Of a stretch of DNA of 64,000 nucleotides, positions 1-9,255 are shown in pieces. The position numbers were made by a program, and so were the translations under genes. Under the pieces are notes generated by a model. It did not search any database. It was not told the origin of the DNA and saw nothing but the letters and a program-made list of their open reading frames with translations. This DNA comes from Planomicrobium sp. CPCC 101079. Lineage in GTDB: Bacteria > Bacillota > Bacilli > Bacillales_A > Planococcaceae. The DNA lies in NCBI RefSeq assembly GCF_007859275.1, contig NZ_VOHC01000024.1, positions 181,821-245,820 of the forward strand. Direction: 5' to 3'. Each line of letters opens with the position of its first letter. Within the stretch, counting starts at the first letter, position 1.

Positions 1-1593
1 CACGAAACGGACTTAGCGGTCGGCTTGGAAAGCAGCACAAGCCAACTCGGCCACCTGAACAGCGGAACCGTTAAAATTTACAAAGACTATGCAAATTCCG
101 CAGATGCCATCGAAGCGGGAACAGACCATACGCACGAAGTGTACTACATCAAAAAACAGGCGGAATACAATGGCAATCTATACTACTTGATCAGTCGCAG
201 CCCTAGCAGCACATCGGGGGCAGTTGGTTGGGTTAAGAACTCAGATATGTCGGTCCAAATTCATCTAGGAGTAGATAGAGAAGCGAAAACATTCTATGTA
301 AAAGGAACAGGCAGCGCTTATTCAAAAGCATGGGGTGGGAACAAAAACTTGGTTATTAGCAGTTTGGCATCGTTAGAAGATGCAGCATTCGCAATCAATC
401 TTACAGAAAAAGTAGGAGATGATGTGTGGTATCGAGGTGTGCTTAGTGGAAAGACTGTCTGGATTCATGAAGATAATTTGATCAAAATACAAACGATATA
501 CAGCAAATATACTCATACATTTGAGGAAGCTTTAACCAAACAAATGGGCGTTTTGCAACAAACTGATAAATATAGAAATAGCGCTGCTTATGTTGCTAGT
601 TCGAACATTGGGGCAGCTATTACTGCAGATAAAACGAATTTACGTAGAGCTACTAAATTTGAAGATAATATTGCGCATATTGTAAGCAAAGGAACACCTG
701 TAACAATTGTGAGAGAAGTTCCGGGCGCCTTATCTTCAGGCAGTACAAAATGGTATGAAATTAAATATGCTGGAGAAACGTTATACGCACATTCATCTGT
801 AGTAAATCCCACGGCAATCATTGCAAAAGCAAATGTCATGAGTGCACAAAGTGGAACCAGTCATGTTTACGGAACTCTTGCTGCAGGAACAGGGGTGACG
901 ATAAAGAAAAAAGGCACCGCATGGCATGAAATTAGCTACAATGCATGGAGAAATCCAACTCGAAGCGATGTCGCAGAATACCTGAATCCAAGTAATAACG
1001 ATAAGTTCCAACACTTGTTATTATCATCAAGTGCTGGGGTATCAACGATAGAATTAAACAGAGTACTGGTTGGAAAAGGAATATTAACAGGTCACGGCCA
1101 GACCTTTATAAATGCTGGCAAGCAATATGGTGTAAACGAAGTTTACTTGGTTTCGCACGCTTTATTAGAAACCGGACAAGGAACTTCACCACTTGCAAGC
1201 GGTGTAGAGGTCGGAAAAAATGCGGTCGGCCAATTAGTAGTAGTAACGGTTGCTAACCGCTCAAGCCTTAGTGATATTAAAACAACTTACAATATGTTCG
1301 GTGTAGGTGCAGTTGATGGCAATGCTTTGGCTGCGGGTGCTATTAAAGCCTATAATTCTGGCTGGTTTTCCCCTGAAAAAGCAATAGAAGGGGCTGCTAA
1401 TTTCATTAGCACAAACTATTTAAAGAAAGGCCAGGATACTCTTTACAAAATGCGCTGGAACCCAGCGGTACCTGCAACGCATCAGTACGCATCTGACATC
1501 GGTTGGGCTGACAAGCAAACCGCACGGATGAGATCTTTGTATAGTATGTTAGATTCTTACACAATTACATTAGATATTCCCGAATATAAGTAA
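1..1593 (+). CDS. GW-module glucosaminidase autolysin, 5' end outside window
   Basis: The frame is open from base 1, so the start and any signal peptide lie upstream. The visible 530 residues begin with a GW-type repeat (VGWVKNSD and later TVWIHEDN). A middle stretch resembles bacterial SH3-like wall-binding domains. The last ~180 residues look like an endo-beta-N-acetylglucosaminidase domain, with SHALLETGQGTSPLASG, YNMFGVGA and a C-terminal WADKQTARMRSLY. Such enzymes cut the glycan backbone of peptidoglycan during growth and daughter-cell separation, and GW modules hold them to lipoteichoic acid. The next gene supplies the amidase activity with closely related GW repeats; together they resemble the two halves of staphylococcal Atl. 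The gene ends at TAA 1591-1593, followed by a weak hairpin. Confidence 0.85.
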   Translation, partial: HETDLAVGLESSTSQLGHLNSGTVKIYKDYANSADAIEAGTDHTHEVYYIKKQAEYNGNLYYLISRSPSSTSGAVGWVKNSDMSVQIHLGVDREAKTFYVKGTGSAYSKAWGGNKNLVISSLASLEDAAFAINLTEKVGDDVWYRGVLSGKTVWIHEDNLIKIQTIYSKYTHTFEEALTKQMGVLQQTDKYRNSAAYVASSNIGAAITADKTNLRRATKFEDNIAHIVSKGTPVTIVREVPGALSSGSTKWYEIKYAGETLYAHSSVVNPTAIIAKANVMSAQSGTSHVYGTLAAGTGVTIKKKGTAWHEISYNAWRNPTRSDVAEYLNPSNNDKFQHLLLSSSAGVSTIELNRVLVGKGILTGHGQTFINAGKQYGVNEVYLVSHALLETGQGTSPLASGVEVGKNAVGQLVVVTVANRSSLSDIKTTYNMFGVGAVDGNALAAGAIKAYNSGWFSPEKAIEGAANFISTNYLKKGQDTLYKMRWNPAVPATHQYASDIGWADKQTARMRSLYSMLDSYTITLDIPEYK

Positions 1594-1651
1594 GTTAAAC
1601 CTAAAAATATAAAAAACTTAAAATTTCTTAGATTAATAAATATCTTATTAT

Positions 1652-1690
1652 GAAGAAATAGTGAATACATTTGTTCAAAGCTATTTCTTC
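1652..1690 (+). terminator. Putative intrinsic terminator after the glucosaminidase gene
   Basis: Arms GAAGAAATAG (1652-1661) and CTATTTCTTC (1681-1690) are exact reverse complements around a 19-nt loop, followed by a pyrimidine-rich CCTTTCTTTT. The long loop makes it a moderate candidate. Confidence 0.5.
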
Positions 1691-1808
1691 CCTTTCTTTT
1701 ATTAATAGATTTTATAAAAGTAACTTATGTAAAATCCAGCCAAGAATCATAGGAAAAGTGCATAAACTATAAGACTTAGCATCTTTAATTAAAAATTTGG
1801 AGGAAAAA

Positions 1809-4619
1809 ATGAAGAAATTAATTATCTTGATGACGTTTTTTTTACTTTGCAGCTCTTTGTTCCCGGCACAATTTTTAGCAGCAGACACGGAAAAGGACAC
1901 CATTCAAGAAAGTACTGCGGAATCTGATGAATACAATGAATTTGGTATTAAAAAAGGCACTATGGTCCATGGAGAAGATATCAGCGAATTGAGTGAAGAA
2001 GAACTTCAATACATTCCTGAAGGCTGGAGAGATGGCGTGTTCGAAGATGGTCACGGCCATGCAGAAGGAGAAGGCCATGAAGAAGAAGTTCCAGAAGGTG
2101 CAATGACACGGTCGGCCTATCAAAATGTGAATGATTATATCGCTAAAAATAAATTCACTACAGCTAAAATAGAATATGACTATAAACCAGCTTTCCTGAA
2201 AATGAATTACCGTGGTGGATATGGAAAAGTAGAAGGCGTTGTTGCACATGAAACAGCGAATGATTCTTCTACAATAATCAATGAAATAGATTATATGACA
2301 AGAAATTGGCAAAATGCTTTTGTTCATGCATTTGTAGATCACGAACGCATTATTGAAATTCATCCAACCAATTACAGTGTTTGGGGCGCAGGACGCTATG
2401 GCAACGAGCGATTTGCCCAAGTGGAACTCGTGCGGGTCCATACGTTTGATAAATTTGCACGATCAATTGACAATTATGCTACTTATGTTGCAAGCATTTT
2501 ATATAAAAACAAATTAGGAGTTAGTACTGCAAAGGCAACTTCAATTTATCCTAAAGATGGGACAGGAACTTTGTGGTCTCATTCAGATGTTACAAAAATC
2601 TTGGGTGGAACAACTCATGTTGACCCACACGGTTATTTCGCGAAATATGGTTACAACTGGTCTGAGTTTGTTGAACTTGTACAATTAAAATACAAACAAA
2701 TGGCGGGTACAGCACCAGTAACACCTGTCTCAGCCCCAAAAGAAACAACCACAAGCAAACTAGGGCATATTAAAAGCGCAACAGTAAAAATTTATCCAAA
2801 ATTAACTGAATCCAAATCTTTCACAGCAGGTACAACTTATACGCATGCAGTTTATTACATTAAAAAGCAAGCCGTAATGAATGGAGTTACGTATTATTTG
2901 CTAAGCAAAAACCCAAGCAGCACAACCGGTGTGGTTGGATGGGCGAAAGCATCAGATATTTCAGCACAAACTCATGTAACAGTAGACAAAATTGCTAAGA
3001 CGTTCTATGTAAAAGGGACGGGCAGCGCTTATACGAAAGCGTGGGGCGGATCACAAGACTATTTCTATAAGAGCCTTGTCAACAGTACAGATAAAGAATT
3101 CAAAGTCAATTTGACTGAAAAAGTAGGAAGCACCATCTGGCATCGGGGAGTAGTAAATGGCAAAACTGTATGGATTGAGGAAAAGAATCTGAAAGATACA
3201 AGAATGTCTAATACAAGTAAGTTAGGCCATATTAAAAGTACAGCAGTGAAAATTTATCCGGATCTCGCTAACTTGTCTAAATCAATCACAGCTGGAACTA
3301 CTTATACGCATGCAGTCTACTACATCAAAAAAGAAGCGGTAAAAAATGGCGTGCCATATTATTTGCTAAGCAAAAACCCAAGCAGCACAACCGGTGTGGT
3401 TGGATGGGCGAAAGCATCGGACATTTCAGCACAAACTCATGTAACGGTGGACAAAAACGCCAAGACGTTCTATGTAAAAGGGACGGGCAGCGCTTATACG
3501 AAAGCGTGGGGCGGTTCACAAGACTATTTCTACAAAAGTTTAGCTAATAGTGCAAACCATGAATTCAAGGTCTTTTTAACCGAGAAGGTAGGAAGTGCAA
3601 TTTGGTACCGAGGCATAGTGAATGGCAAAACTGTATGGATTGAAGCGAAGAATCTTTTAACTGAACAAGCAGCTGTAAAAACTAGTTTCAATACTACAAG
3701 TAAGCTTGGCCATATTAAAAATAGCGATGTTAAGATTTATCCAAACTTAGAAGACGTAACAAAAACTTTGACGGCGGGTTCAACTTATACCCATGCCGTC
3801 TACTACATAAAGAAAGAAGCTGTAAAAGATAGTGAAAGGTATTATCTTCTAAGCAAAAATCCTAGCACCACAAGTGGTGTTGTTGGCTGGGCGAAAGCAT
3901 CGGATATTTCAGTGCAGGCTCATGTAGGTGTAGATAAAACAGCTAAAACGTTCTACTTCAAAGGAACTGGCAAAGCTTACAGCAAAGCGTGGGGCGGCTC
4001 TAAGGATTTAGTTGCTAGCCAGCTCGGTTCGTACGAAAATAAAGAATTTAAAATCAACCTAACAGAAAAAGTAGGAGAATCGATTTGGTACCGGGGAGTT
4101 ATTGATGGAAAAACAGCTTGGGTCCACTCAAAAGACATTACGCAAGCTCAGGCATCACGTACAAGTAAATTAGGACATTTAAATAGTACAGGTGTAAAAA
4201 TTTATCCAAATATAGATGATTTAGCTTATTCAATAACGGCAGGAACCACTTATACGCACGCCGTCTATTATATTAAAAAAGAAGCTGTATTAAATGGAGT
4301 CACCTACTACCTTTTAAGCAACAACCCGAGCAGCACGAGCGGGGTTGTCGGTTGGGCGAAGGCCTCTGATATCTCAGCGCAAACGCATGTGACAATTGAT
4401 AAAACAGCAAAGACGTTTTACATTAAAGGAACAGGCAGCGGCTATAGCAAAGCATGGGGCGGGTCTAAGGACTACGTTTACCAATCTTTAAGCTCGTTTC
4501 AAAACCAAACGTTCAAAGTCAATCTGACTGAAAAAGTCGGAAGCGCAATTTGGTACCGCGGCACATTGAATGGCAAGACTGTTTGGATCCACCAGACATC
4601 CTTAAACACAAACAGATGA
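1809..4619 (+). CDS. N-acetylmuramoyl-L-alanine amidase with four double GW repeats
   Basis: This 936-residue secreted autolysin starts at ATG 1809; GGAGG at 1799-1803 gives good spacing, while an in-frame TTG at 1797 overlaps that site and is rejected. Residues 1-25 form a signal peptide (LLCSSLFPAQFLAA). An acidic, His-rich linker follows. Residues about 140-300 are an Amidase_2 domain with candidate zinc ligands in VVAHETAN, LWSHSDV and THVDPHGYF; it should cleave the bond between MurNAc and L-Ala. The rest is four repeats of about 135 residues, each with two GW modules (VVGWAKASD, KTVWIE), so eight modules in all. Parts of repeats 1 and 2 are almost identical at DNA level, suggesting recent gene conversion. 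It is the functional partner of the preceding glucosaminidase. Confidence 0.92.
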   Translation: MKKLIILMTFFLLCSSLFPAQFLAADTEKDTIQESTAESDEYNEFGIKKGTMVHGEDISELSEEELQYIPEGWRDGVFEDGHGHAEGEGHEEEVPEGAMTRSAYQNVNDYIAKNKFTTAKIEYDYKPAFLKMNYRGGYGKVEGVVAHETANDSSTIINEIDYMTRNWQNAFVHAFVDHERIIEIHPTNYSVWGAGRYGNERFAQVELVRVHTFDKFARSIDNYATYVASILYKNKLGVSTAKATSIYPKDGTGTLWSHSDVTKILGGTTHVDPHGYFAKYGYNWSEFVELVQLKYKQMAGTAPVTPVSAPKETTTSKLGHIKSATVKIYPKLTESKSFTAGTTYTHAVYYIKKQAVMNGVTYYLLSKNPSSTTGVVGWAKASDISAQTHVTVDKIAKTFYVKGTGSAYTKAWGGSQDYFYKSLVNSTDKEFKVNLTEKVGSTIWHRGVVNGKTVWIEEKNLKDTRMSNTSKLGHIKSTAVKIYPDLANLSKSITAGTTYTHAVYYIKKEAVKNGVPYYLLSKNPSSTTGVVGWAKASDISAQTHVTVDKNAKTFYVKGTGSAYTKAWGGSQDYFYKSLANSANHEFKVFLTEKVGSAIWYRGIVNGKTVWIEAKNLLTEQAAVKTSFNTTSKLGHIKNSDVKIYPNLEDVTKTLTAGSTYTHAVYYIKKEAVKDSERYYLLSKNPSTTSGVVGWAKASDISVQAHVGVDKTAKTFYFKGTGKAYSKAWGGSKDLVASQLGSYENKEFKINLTEKVGESIWYRGVIDGKTAWVHSKDITQAQASRTSKLGHLNSTGVKIYPNIDDLAYSITAGTTYTHAVYYIKKEAVLNGVTYYLLSNNPSSTSGVVGWAKASDISAQTHVTIDKTAKTFYIKGTGSGYSKAWGGSKDYVYQSLSSFQNQTFKVNLTEKVGSAIWYRGTLNGKTVWIHQTSLNTNR

Positions 4620-4631
4620 CTAATAAAGGAG

Positions 4632-4663
4632 GCACGCTGAATTGCTCAGCGTGCTTCTTTTTG
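4632..4663 (+). terminator. Intrinsic terminator after the amidase gene
   Basis: GCACGCTGA (4632-4640), loop ATTGC and TCAGCGTGC (4646-4654) form a perfect 9-bp stem followed by TTCTTTTTG. Confidence 0.9.
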
Positions 4664-4875
4664 ATGAAATGAAACTTTGGAATTTTATTACATACAAAAG
4701 TTAAACGAGTTTGCATAAATATTAATAGTGTCTACATTCATAGGTTTCATGAAAAAATTTCAAACTACTTATGACAATAGTATAGTTGTTAGAAAAATCA
4801 AAAAAATATCATCATTTTCTTCCAGAAACTTGTATAATTGTTTACAACCCCGATAATAATGAAGAGGTGGAATCA

Positions 4876-5535
4876 TTGGAAAAACATGTGGTATGCAAGT
4901 TATTAGCAAGTTTCCTATTGTTCTTGTCTGTCAGTTTGCCAATTGGCCTATCGCCGCTTGCGGCAGGAGAAGCTCAACAAACAGAGGAAGAGCCAATGTT
5001 TGTAGTAGTTGGCCCTGGTGGTCCGTCTACTCCAGGCAAGCAAGAAGCAGATCCTAGTTTTTCCGGTAAGACAGCGGTCGTTGTTGCGGGAGTGGCGGAT
5101 GATAATGGCAATTTGGCCATCCACTTCAGCGAAGTGACAGTTGCAAAACTTCTTGTCAGCAAAAAACCGTTAGAAATTGATATGTCCCCAGCGGACTTGA
5201 CTTTCTCAGCTGACAATGTAAGGGAAATTGTAGCTGCAGCAGGAGATGCATTCACATTGCAGCTCGGATACGATTACGCAAATAAAGTCGGCAACCGTAC
5301 TGCTGTAACTGATCAGATTTCAATCGGTGTGAAAAACGTAGGCGGAAATAACAAATCGGTCAACTTTTCTCCTGCAGCCAAACTGGCATTCAACGTAAGC
5401 AGCAGTGCGAAAAACTTAAAAGGCGCAAAAAAAGCAGCCAACGGACAATGGAAAAACACAGCAGGGAAGAAAAGCGGCAAAACATTCACCATTTCGATGA
5501 AGGATCTTGGAAGCTATACCGTTGTTTCCAATTAA
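4876..5535 (+). CDS. Secreted protein of unknown function
   Basis: The best start is TTG 4876, placed 6-7 nt after GAGGTGG (4864-4870), giving 219 residues. The N-terminus is a clear signal peptide (LLASFLLFLSVSLPIGLSPLAAG). The mature part starts with an acidic stretch and a Gly/Pro-rich segment (VVVGPGGPSTPGKQ). It continues as a soluble, probably beta-rich domain and ends in a Lys/Gly/Ser-rich tail with MKDLGSYTVVSN. No cell-wall anchor, lipobox or catalytic motif is visible and I do not recognise the family. It stands alone between two terminators, downstream of autolysins and upstream of a surface protease, so an extracellular or wall-associated role is likely. Confidence 0.7.
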   Translation: MEKHVVCKLLASFLLFLSVSLPIGLSPLAAGEAQQTEEEPMFVVVGPGGPSTPGKQEADPSFSGKTAVVVAGVADDNGNLAIHFSEVTVAKLLVSKKPLEIDMSPADLTFSADNVREIVAAAGDAFTLQLGYDYANKVGNRTAVTDQISIGVKNVGGNNKSVNFSPAAKLAFNVSSSAKNLKGAKKAANGQWKNTAGKKSGKTFTISMKDLGSYTVVSN

Positions 5536-5551
5536 CTAATAACGATAGAAG

Positions 5552-5590
5552 AAGGCTGGAAACCTTTTAAAAGGTGATTCAGCCTTTTTG
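5552..5590 (+). terminator. Intrinsic terminator after the secreted protein gene
   Basis: AAGGCTG (5552-5558) pairs with CAGCCTT (5580-5586); the inner ACCTTTT/AAAAGGT also pairs, and TTTTTG follows. Confidence 0.85.
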
Positions 5591-5752
5591 CATGGAGCAA
5601 AAATTAAATTGATTATCCATCTTCTTTTTGTTATATTAGTTCGAGGAATTGTAAATTTCTCTTGTCCTAGTAACAATTGCGCAAGTTGCTTAATTGTTAA
5701 TTTAATATGAAACTATAAGGATTTTAGAACGTCTATTACTTGACCACTAAAG

Positions 5753-7132
5753 ATGAAAAGAGTTGAACATATGAACAAGCGATTGGAAAATAGAAAATCC
5801 GCTCAAACGAGAAAACGCATATTCATGGCCATATGGTCTTTTATTTTATTAGCGGCTATCGGACTGGGGAGCTACTTTTTAGTTGCTACGCCTGATTCGT
5901 CAGCACAGCTGGTCAGCAAACAAGATTCATTTGCCGGAAAAACGTACGCCGGATTTAAAATAGCGGAAGAAGACATTGAAACATTGCAGCCGCCAGAGCC
6001 TCCGATAGAAGGCACTGTAGAAGATGTGAGAGAGGAAACGGCTGAACCGACTGAGGAAGAACCTGCAGAAGAACCTGTAGAAGAACCTGCGGCAGAGCCG
6101 GTTCCCGAAGTGATCGAAAGCACGGAGCCAGTAGTGGCACCGAAAAAAGATTTATCAACAACGATTGCCAATGCAAAATCATACGTCTATACAATTTACA
6201 CAGACTTAGAGCAAGGCTCCGGGTTTTTATTTAACTCAAAAGGAGATGTTTTAACAAACGCCCACGTGGTCAAAGATGCGTCATATGTCGTTCTGACGAA
6301 CAGCGACGGCCAGGAATTTTCTGGACAAGTAATCGGGATATCGGAAACTACAGATGTTGCACTCGTTCGCGTGGATGCCTTGGCGGGGAAAGAGCCGATG
6401 GAGATGGAAATGTCCCAAGTGGATGTAGGCACGGAAGTATTCGCCCTTGGAAGCCCTGAAAACATCAGCAATACCGCAACAGAAGGCAAAATCACGGATG
6501 TTAACAAAAACTTCTCGGACGATTACGAATACAAGAATCTATACGAAATGGACGCAACCATCAAAAAAGGTTCAAGCGGCGGACCGTTGATTGCAGCAGA
6601 ATCCGAACGCATCCTAGGCATCAACTCGATTATTCTAGAAGATGATCCGAACATCGGCTACGCCATTCCAATCTACACGGTCATCGACCAACTGAACGAA
6701 TGGGTCAAAAACCCGATGCAGTACGAAGAAGGCGAAGTAGTGCTGCCGGATGTCAAAGATGCCCACTTTGATGAAGAGCTCTTACAGAGCTTTATAGAGG
6801 CCTATTACGAGCTGATCCCGTACTCATTGAATGACCAGCAAATAACCTATTACCAATCTTACTTGCTTCCAGGAAGCCAAGGAGAAACAGAAGGCAAGAA
6901 ACTTGTTGAAGAACTGGCAATAGAGGACCGAATCTTCGACGTCGTCAAGCCGACCATCAAGAACATTGAAATTGGCGAAGAAGAGGCCGTTATCGAAGCG
7001 GAAGCCGTCTTCACTTTCCATAGTCCAGAAAATGATGAAACAGCCACCATCACGCACAATAAGCGATATACGGTCATCATTGACGAATACGGCGATTACA
7101 TGATCGAAACAATTGAAGACAATCAAGAATAA
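5753..7132 (+). CDS. Membrane-anchored trypsin-like (HtrA-related) serine protease
   Basis: The 459-residue protein has a short basic cytoplasmic N-terminus, one membrane helix at about residues 24-45 and a Glu/Pro-rich stalk (about 80-125). The chymotrypsin-like domain has a triad of His171 (TNAHVV), Asp201 (TDVALV) and Ser275 (GSSGGPL). No PDZ domain follows, unlike classic HtrA. The C-terminal ~120 residues form a small alpha/beta domain resembling the NTF2-like tail of TcaA/YvbJ proteins. It probably cleaves misfolded or specific substrates at the outer face of the membrane. ATG 5753 is taken as start; ATG 5771 is possible. A paralogue with a zinc-ribbon N-terminus lies at 19906-20826. 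Its TAA overlaps the following terminator. Confidence 0.85.
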   Translation: MKRVEHMNKRLENRKSAQTRKRIFMAIWSFILLAAIGLGSYFLVATPDSSAQLVSKQDSFAGKTYAGFKIAEEDIETLQPPEPPIEGTVEDVREETAEPTEEEPAEEPVEEPAAEPVPEVIESTEPVVAPKKDLSTTIANAKSYVYTIYTDLEQGSGFLFNSKGDVLTNAHVVKDASYVVLTNSDGQEFSGQVIGISETTDVALVRVDALAGKEPMEMEMSQVDVGTEVFALGSPENISNTATEGKITDVNKNFSDDYEYKNLYEMDATIKKGSSGGPLIAAESERILGINSIILEDDPNIGYAIPIYTVIDQLNEWVKNPMQYEEGEVVLPDVKDAHFDEELLQSFIEAYYELIPYSLNDQQITYYQSYLLPGSQGETEGKKLVEELAIEDRIFDVVKPTIKNIEIGEEEAVIEAEAVFTFHSPENDETATITHNKRYTVIIDEYGDYMIETIEDNQE

Positions 7133-7170
7133 GCAAAAAGCCCGGGGATCGATCCCCGGGCTTTTTGCTT
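7131..7170 (+). terminator. Perfect palindromic intrinsic terminator
   Basis: A 40-bp perfect palindrome with arms beginning AAGCAAAAAGCCCGGGG carries A and T tracts on both sides, so it can stop transcription from either strand. It overlaps the stop codon of the protease gene. Confidence 0.92.
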
Positions 7171-7241
7171 ATGGAAAATGGAAGAGGAGTGGAGAAGGTG
7201 GAGTTGGGAGGGGAAGGGGAAACGGCTGGAAAAATTTGCTT

Positions 7242-7367
7242 CATGAAGTTAGTGTATTCTTACATGAACTCGCAAACCTTCTACATGCAGTTTCCTGTTT
7301 TTTAGGTGACGAACAAAGGTTTCTTCAAGTGCTTCTCGCATTGCTGCATGACTTTCTCGCACCACAC
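7242..7367. repeat. 21-bp periodic CATG-core array, degenerate copy
   Basis: CATG motifs begin at 7242, 7263, 7284 and 7347, all on one 21-bp grid; grid positions 7305 and 7326 hold degenerate units. The array lies between convergent genes. It belongs to the same family as the arrays at 60450 and 61166. No credible gene lies here. Confidence 0.65.
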
Positions 7368-7390
7368 CAGTAAGAAGCGATTCAAGAAAG

Positions 7391-7423
7391 AAAAAACCGG
7401 CTATCGAAAAATCGACAGCCGGT
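7391..7423 (-). terminator. Intrinsic terminator of the first NlpC/P60 gene
   Basis: Read on the minus strand, ACCGGCTGTCGA pairs with TCGATAGCCGGT and is followed by a run of T. Confidence 0.88.
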
Positions 7424-7436
7424 CCGTTTAATGTTT

Positions 7437-8486
7437 TTAGAAGCTTCTGAAGCTGTGGAACTTCTTGCCCCAGTAAGAATCGTTCAAGCTTACGACAGCC
7501 GCTTTAGAGCCGCCAGCGTGTACGAACTGGTTGTTGCCGATGTAAATCCCCACGTGAGAGATGCCAGCGCGGTAAGTGTTCGCGAAGAATACCAGATCTC
7601 CTGGTTGCGGAGAAGAAACTGCATGTGTTTCCGCGTACTGAGTAAGTGTAGTACGTGACACAGATTTTCCAGCTTGTTTGAATACGTACTGGATGAATCC
7701 GCTGCAGTCAAATCCTCTAGTAGTTGTACCGCCAAATACATACGGTGTTCCTCTTAAAGCTAATGCTTCAGAAACAACTTTAGAGTCAATTGATGAAGAG
7801 CTAGAAGCCTTTTTCACAGTGCTAGAAGCTTTTTTAGCTGTAGCAGGGGTAAGCAATGTGCTTAAAACCCAACCAGATTTAGAACCGACTTTTACTTTGT
7901 ACCAAGTTTGGCTGCCGACTTTCTTTTGCTGGGATGCAGTAGCTGTAGCACCCTTTTTACCGACAGTTACGACTTTGTATTTAGTGCCCGCATCTTGGCG
8001 GACATTCGTATTGTACTTTAATTTGTAAGTGCCTGATTTTGCTGTTGCTTTACTTGAAGATGAAGCTTTTTTAGCGGTAGTTTTAGTAGCCGCTTTTTTC
8101 ACAGTTGTTTTCGAAACAAGTGTACTTAAAACCCAACCGGACTTCGAACCGACTTTTACTTTGTACCAAGTTTGGCTGCCGACTTTCTTTTTATAAGTAG
8201 CGGTTGCCGTGGCACCTTTTTTAGCAAGGGTGACTTTTTTATATTTAGTGCCCGCATCTTGGCGGACATTCGTGTTGTATTTGAATTTATATGTTCCAGA
8301 CATTTTTGTAGCTTTGCTTGAAGCAACTTGCTCGACATCCAAGTTTTGCTCGCTAGTTATTGACTGGTTTGCGACTGCTGTAGTGATAGCATTTGTTTTA
8401 GAGTGAATCGCCGCTTCTGCATCTGTGGCCGAGTTAGATAAGATCAATGAACCTGCTGCTAACATTGTAAAGAATAATTTTCTCAT
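7437..8486 (-). CDS. Secreted NlpC/P60 endopeptidase with two SH3b domains
   Basis: The 349-residue cell-wall hydrolase begins at ATG 8486 behind an AGGGGAA site. A signal peptide ends near residue 26 (ATDAEA-AI). Two SH3-type domains lie at about 62-125 and 150-212 (NTNVRQDAGTKYK, GWVLSTL), separated by Lys/Ala/Ser linkers. The C-terminal NlpC/P60 domain has Cys251 (FDCSGF), His301 (ISHVGIYIG) and His313 (FVHAGG). This family cleaves gamma-D-Glu to diamino acid bonds in stem peptides. The two SH3b coding units are close copies of each other, and the gene is a paralogue of the single-SH3b gene at 9256-10023. Promoter and 5' leader are shared with that copy. Confidence 0.93.
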   Translation of the reverse strand: MRKLFFTMLAAGSLILSNSATDAEAAIHSKTNAITTAVANQSITSEQNLDVEQVASSKATKMSGTYKFKYNTNVRQDAGTKYKKVTLAKKGATATATYKKKVGSQTWYKVKVGSKSGWVLSTLVSKTTVKKAATKTTAKKASSSSKATAKSGTYKLKYNTNVRQDAGTKYKVVTVGKKGATATASQQKKVGSQTWYKVKVGSKSGWVLSTLLTPATAKKASSTVKKASSSSSIDSKVVSEALALRGTPYVFGGTTTRGFDCSGFIQYVFKQAGKSVSRTTLTQYAETHAVSSPQPGDLVFFANTYRAGISHVGIYIGNNQFVHAGGSKAAVVSLNDSYWGKKFHSFRSF

Positions 8487-8549
8487 TGTTTTCCCCTAAC
8501 GTTTTTTGTTATCCCAGAATAAGGATTAAGTGTTCTCTCTCTGTTAACC

Positions 8550-8578
8550 ACTATAGGGACTTTGGGCACAAAAAACAA
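8550..8578 (-). promoter_or_regulatory. Sigma-A-type promoter of the first NlpC/P60 gene
   Basis: On the minus strand TTGTTT and TATAGT are separated by exactly 17 bp, about 65 bp upstream of the start. The paralogous gene has the same boxes and spacing, which supports the call. Confidence 0.7.
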
Positions 8579-9205
8579 TGTCAGTGACATTTCGAAAGTA
8601 TTACAATTGTGTTACGAAATAAAAAACCGCTTACAAAAGCTGTTATAACAAGGTTTTGAAGAAAAGAATAAATGTTTAGAAACTGTGAAAAAAGGATATA
8701 TTAAACAGTTTTAAAGGAAAATTAATCTGTTTCAATTCATATTTTCAAGAAAAATAAGCTTGAAATATATAATCTAATAGGTGGTTTTTAAAAATTGGTA
8801 TGACTGGATTCAAGAAAAAAGGCGGAAGAGCGACTAATCGAAAAGGGTCATTGGAACTATCTGATAATTCAAGGAAACGGCTTTTTTATAAAAGAGAAAG
8901 TTTTATTTAGGAGAAAATTGCCGGGAAAGTTATTCCAAACTAATTTATTGATTATTTAATAAAACAACCAAATATTATCATGCCTTTGTTGATTGAATGA
9001 TTGGGCTTTGTGGCAAGTGAATGCAGCGGCCGAAGGAAAAATGAGTTTCTTCTATATATACATTTAAAACTCTGCGGTTTGAGGGGAAGCGGATATTGGA
9101 GTCGGTTCAATGAAAAATTAGTAAAGACATGTCGAAATCTCGTTTGTTCATGTAAAAATTCAACCTTCGGCCAGACGACTTATTCTATTCACAAAAGCCC
9201 ATAAG
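8579..9205. other. AT-rich intergenic stretch without recognised gene
   Basis: About 630 bp upstream of the first NlpC/P60 gene. The only longer frame (9001-9204, plus) has no ribosome binding site and an unlikely composition. I see no repeat array or structured RNA. Confidence 0.6.
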
Positions 9206-9212
9206 ATACAAA

Positions 9213-9244
9213 AAAGCCAACACCGAATTTTCGGTGTTGGCTTT
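9213..9244 (-). terminator. Intrinsic terminator of the second NlpC/P60 gene
   Basis: GCCAACACCGA pairs with TCGGTGTTGGC around a short loop. On the minus strand it is followed by TTTTTT. Confidence 0.92.
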
Positions 9245-9255
9245 AACTGTATTTA

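Noticed and set aside
1797-1808. TTG 1797 as start of the amidase
   Set aside because: It overlaps the GGAGG site that serves ATG 1809.
9001-9204. 67-residue plus-strand frame
   Set aside because: No binding site, unlikely composition and position just before a minus-strand terminator.
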